Positions 61,972 to 64,000 of a stretch of DNA of 64,000 nt are shown in pieces (positions within the stretch are counted from its first letter, which is position 1; every line of letters starts with the position of its first letter). The stretch comes from Bin127 sp965203505 (GTDB lineage: Bacteria > Chloroflexota > Dehalococcoidia > Lucifugimonadales > Lucifugimonadaceae). The position numbers were made by a program, and so were the translations under genes. The stretch is from the NCBI GenBank assembly GCA_965203505.1, contig OZ241880.1:2108001-2172000 (forward strand). Direction: 5' to 3'. The notes under the pieces are model-generated. The model was not told the origin of the DNA and did not search any database. It saw nothing but the letters and a program-made list of their open reading frames with translations.

Positions 61972-64000
61972 TCAGGACCTGGCGTAGGACGCGGCGTAGG
62001 CCTTGTGGACTTCCAGCAGCTCGGCGGATGTGATTCTGCCGGCGTAGTAGTCATCGAGCGCCTTTTGCATCTCAGAATGGCTGATTCCGCCGTCGCCGTC
62101 CGCGTCGTACCGGGAAGCGATGTCCGAAGTTTCCGTCTCAGTCTCGGGCGTCGGCGCGGGATCCAACTCGGCGGCCCTACTCACCGACACGCTGAATGCA
62201 TCGCTGACACGGTTGCCGTCGGTGTCCCGGGCGGTGACCGTGATTGTCGCCGTACCCTCTCCCGCTCCCGTAACGGTGAGCGCGGAGCTGTCGGACGCCA
62301 CCGACACCGTAGCGACTGCCTCGTCATCTGAAGCCGCGGTGATCGTCAGCGCGTCGCCGTCGGCGTCACTGAAGACGCCGGCCAGGGACACCTGTTGCGT
62401 CGTGCCAGCCTCCAGTCCGGAAACGTCGGCGATAGTCGATGCCACCACCGTAGCCGCCTTCACCGTCACCGTGAAGGTGTCGTCGACCGTGCCGCCGTTG
62501 CCGTCGGCGGCGGTGACCGTGATGGTCGCCGTGCCTCGGCTCTTGGCGGTCAAAGTAAGGCTTGACCCGTCAGATGCAACTGACACTGTGGCAACTGCGT
62601 CGTTCGAGGACGCGGCGGTGATGGTCAATGCATCGTTGTCGGCATCGCTGAACACGCTGGACAGGGATACCGTCCGCGTCCCACTCTCTTTGACGATGGT
62701 TGCGTCCGCTATGGCTGCAGAAACCGTCGGTGCTTGATTGGGCTGTTGCCGCGGCCTGGTGGCCTCGATTTCCCGCAGCGCGGCGGCCACCGGCACCCAG
62801 CGCTCGCCCCAGCTCTGGTCGGCTAAGGCCTGCGCTTCTGCCGCTGTCATGCGTGTCAGCGTAGCGTCGGACACGGTCTCGCCGAAGGTGAGCAACACCC
62901 GGTCCCAGCGGTCGGTGTGCGCCTTGTCGCCGACCCACTGCGGATCGTTGCGCCATTGGTATATCTGGGCGATTAGAGCGGTGTACTTTGCGACCACCGA
63001 CACGTCGAAGGCGTCGCTGACCCGGTTACTGTCCGAGTCCTGCGCGGTGACCGTGATCGTCGCCGTTCCCTCCGACACTCCGGCAAGCGTCAGACTCGAC
63101 CCGTCGGAGGCGACCGACACCGTGGCCTTCGTTTCATCGGAGGATTGGGCAGTTATGGTCAGCGCGTCGCCGTCGGCGTCGCTGAACGCGCCGGACAGGG
63201 ACACCTCCTGCGTGGCTTCCACCTCAAGGCCGCTCACGTCGGCAAGGGCCGAGGACACCGCCGGCGCGGCCTTCACCGTCACCGTGAAGGTGTCATCCAC
63301 TGTTCCGTCGTTTCCGTCGTCCGCCGTTACCGTGATGGTCGCCGTGCCACGAGCCTGCGCGTTCACCGTCAAGCTCGACTGGTTGGAGGCGACGGACACC
63401 GTGGCCTTAGCATCATCAGAGGATGCGGCGGTGATGGTCAGCGCGTCATTGTCTGCGTCGTCGAACACCCCGGACAAGGATGCTCGCCGTGTGCCGCTCT
63501 CATTGACGATGATTACGTCTCCAAGTGCGGAAGACACTGTGGGAGCCTGGTTGGGCGTCCCCTGCTGTGGTTGCCCGCCAGACTCCAGCTCTCGCAGAGC
63601 GGGGGCGACCTCCAACCAGCGGGACCATGCGCTGCCGCGGTCGGCAAAGGCCTGGGCTTCAGCCGCCGTCATCGGCGTCAGCGTCGCATCAGACACGGTC
63701 TCTCCGAAGGCGAGCAGCACCCGGTCCCAGCGGTCCGTGTGCGCCTTTTCGCTGACCCACTGCGGGTCGTTGCGCCACTGGTACATCTGAGCAATGAGTG
63801 CGGTGTACTTTGCGACCACCGTCACATCGAATTCGTCGCTGACCTGGTTGCCGTCGCCGTCCTGCGCCGTAACTGTGATGGTCGCCGTGCCTTCGGACAC
63901 GCCCTCCAGCGTCAACATGGTGCCATCGGACGAAACCGACACCGTGGCAATGGTTTCGTCCGAGGATGAGGCGGTGATGGTCAGTGCATCGCCGTCGGCA
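61972..64000 (-). CDS. Secreted family protein, 5' end outside window (cadherin/Ig repeats, two RNDP modules, EF-hand tail)
   Basis: The frame is open to the right edge, so the N-terminus and signal peptide are not visible. The visible 676 residues are alternating Ig/cadherin-like repeats (SGVFDDADNDALTITAASSD, GTATITVTADDGN) and two RNDP modules that follow directly on VVAKYTALIAQ (YQWRNDPQW, HTDRWDRVLLAFGE and HTDRWDRVLLTFGE). The EF-hand tail is RYDADGDGGISHSE...LLEVHKAYAASYARS. The repeat-plus-RNDP unit is tandemly duplicated with an 822-bp period. The CxxCG knuckle is missing from both copies. It is the first gene of the visible family cluster. Confidence 0.85.
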   Translation of the reverse strand, partial: ADGDALTITASSSDETIATVSVSSDGTMLTLEGVSEGTATITVTAQDGDGNQVSDEFDVTVVAKYTALIAQMYQWRNDPQWVSEKAHTDRWDRVLLAFGETVSDATLTPMTAAEAQAFADRGSAWSRWLEVAPALRELESGGQPQQGTPNQAPTVSSALGDVIIVNESGTRRASLSGVFDDADNDALTITAASSDDAKATVSVASNQSSLTVNAQARGTATITVTADDGNDGTVDDTFTVTVKAAPAVSSALADVSGLEVEATQEVSLSGAFSDADGDALTITAQSSDETKATVSVASDGSSLTLAGVSEGTATITVTAQDSDSNRVSDAFDVSVVAKYTALIAQIYQWRNDPQWVGDKAHTDRWDRVLLTFGETVSDATLTRMTAAEAQALADQSWGERWVPVAAALREIEATRPRQQPNQAPTVSAAIADATIVKESGTRTVSLSSVFSDADNDALTITAASSNDAVATVSVASDGSSLTLTAKSRGTATITVTAADGNGGTVDDTFTVTVKAATVVASTIADVSGLEAGTTQQVSLAGVFSDADGDALTITAASDDEAVATVSVASDSSALTVTGAGEGTATITVTARDTDGNRVSDAFSVSVSRAAELDPAPTPETETETSDIASRYDADGDGGISHSEMQKALDDYYAGRITSAELLEVHKAYAASYARS
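62981..63820. repeat. 822-bp in-frame tandem duplication
   Basis: GTGTACTTTGCGACCACCG recurs at 62981 and 63803, and the encoded Ig-Ig-RNDP unit (274 residues) is repeated with moderate divergence. This shows how the family extends its members. Confidence 0.7.

Overview
This window looks like part of the genome of an uncultured Chloroflexota bacterium, most plausibly a Dehalococcoidia/SAR202-type lineage associated with a host such as a marine sponge. That assignment is inferred from gene content, not from a phylogenetic marker. The clues are Thr/Pro-rich stalk proteins, a Tat-less reductive-dehalogenase-like protein, DUF433/DUF5615 and VapBC toxin-antitoxin pairs, a single-chain reducing polyketide synthase that uses malonyl-CoA and a C-methyltransferase, and a large set of secreted proteins built from FN3, cadherin-like, Calx-beta and plant-type LRR modules. 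I saw no rRNA, tRNA or CRISPR array.

Left part (1-30 kb), mixed accessory and housekeeping genes. A truncated type I PKS (KS-AT-DH-cMT-psiKR-ER, minus strand, running off the left edge) is divergent from a double 4Fe-4S reductive-dehalogenase-like protein. Then come a secreted PPC-domain protein, a short possibly leaderless gene, a DUF104-type antitoxin, an ABC-F ATPase, a 1.7 kb gene-free mosaic of short palindromic repeats that also holds a cluster of strong hairpins (candidate structured RNA), a MarR regulator with a heterodimeric ABC exporter, an FAD/NAD(P) oxidoreductase with a small membrane partner, a HEXXH lipoprotein on a T/P stalk, two toxin-antitoxin modules, a Calx-beta/T-P stalk membrane protein and a HAMP histidine kinase.

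Middle part (30-37.5 kb), plus strand. A very large secreted protein (six Calx-beta repeats, cadherin, Ig, FN3 and a C-terminal HEXXHXXGXXD metzincin) is split by a one-base contraction in a G tract. It is followed at 18 bp by an LRR lipoprotein.

Right part (37.5-64 kb), the most unusual region. It is a tandem family of eight minus-strand secreted proteins. Seven are mosaics of FN3, cadherin-like, choice-of-anchor and Ig modules, and the eighth is an FN3/T-P stalk protein. Six share a module with a CxxCG knuckle and/or a conserved RNDP...HTDRWDRALLAFGE helical block. Five end in the same EF-hand tail. Six of the intergenic regions carry the same 50-bp array of four 7-bp boxes at offsets 0, 11, 32 and 43, placed about 10 bp upstream of a -10-like hexamer. 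This geometry matches PhoB/OmpR-type response-regulator promoters. Four genes have long poly-C runs (11-17 nt on the coding strand) at or just before the N-terminus, which would be expected to vary in length. I interpret the region as a co-regulated, potentially phase-variable surface/secreted protein system. A decayed copy of the histidine kinase lies under one of these promoters, and a decayed copy of the stalk protein lies next to the intact kinase, so the two loci descend from one duplication with reciprocal loss.

Short palindromic repeats (a GTAGGGGCGAT-type element, a TTTCCCCCGC/GCGGGGGAAA double hairpin, and a CCCCTTTCG/CGAAAGGGG element) are scattered through the left half. They mark gene ends and decayed sequence.
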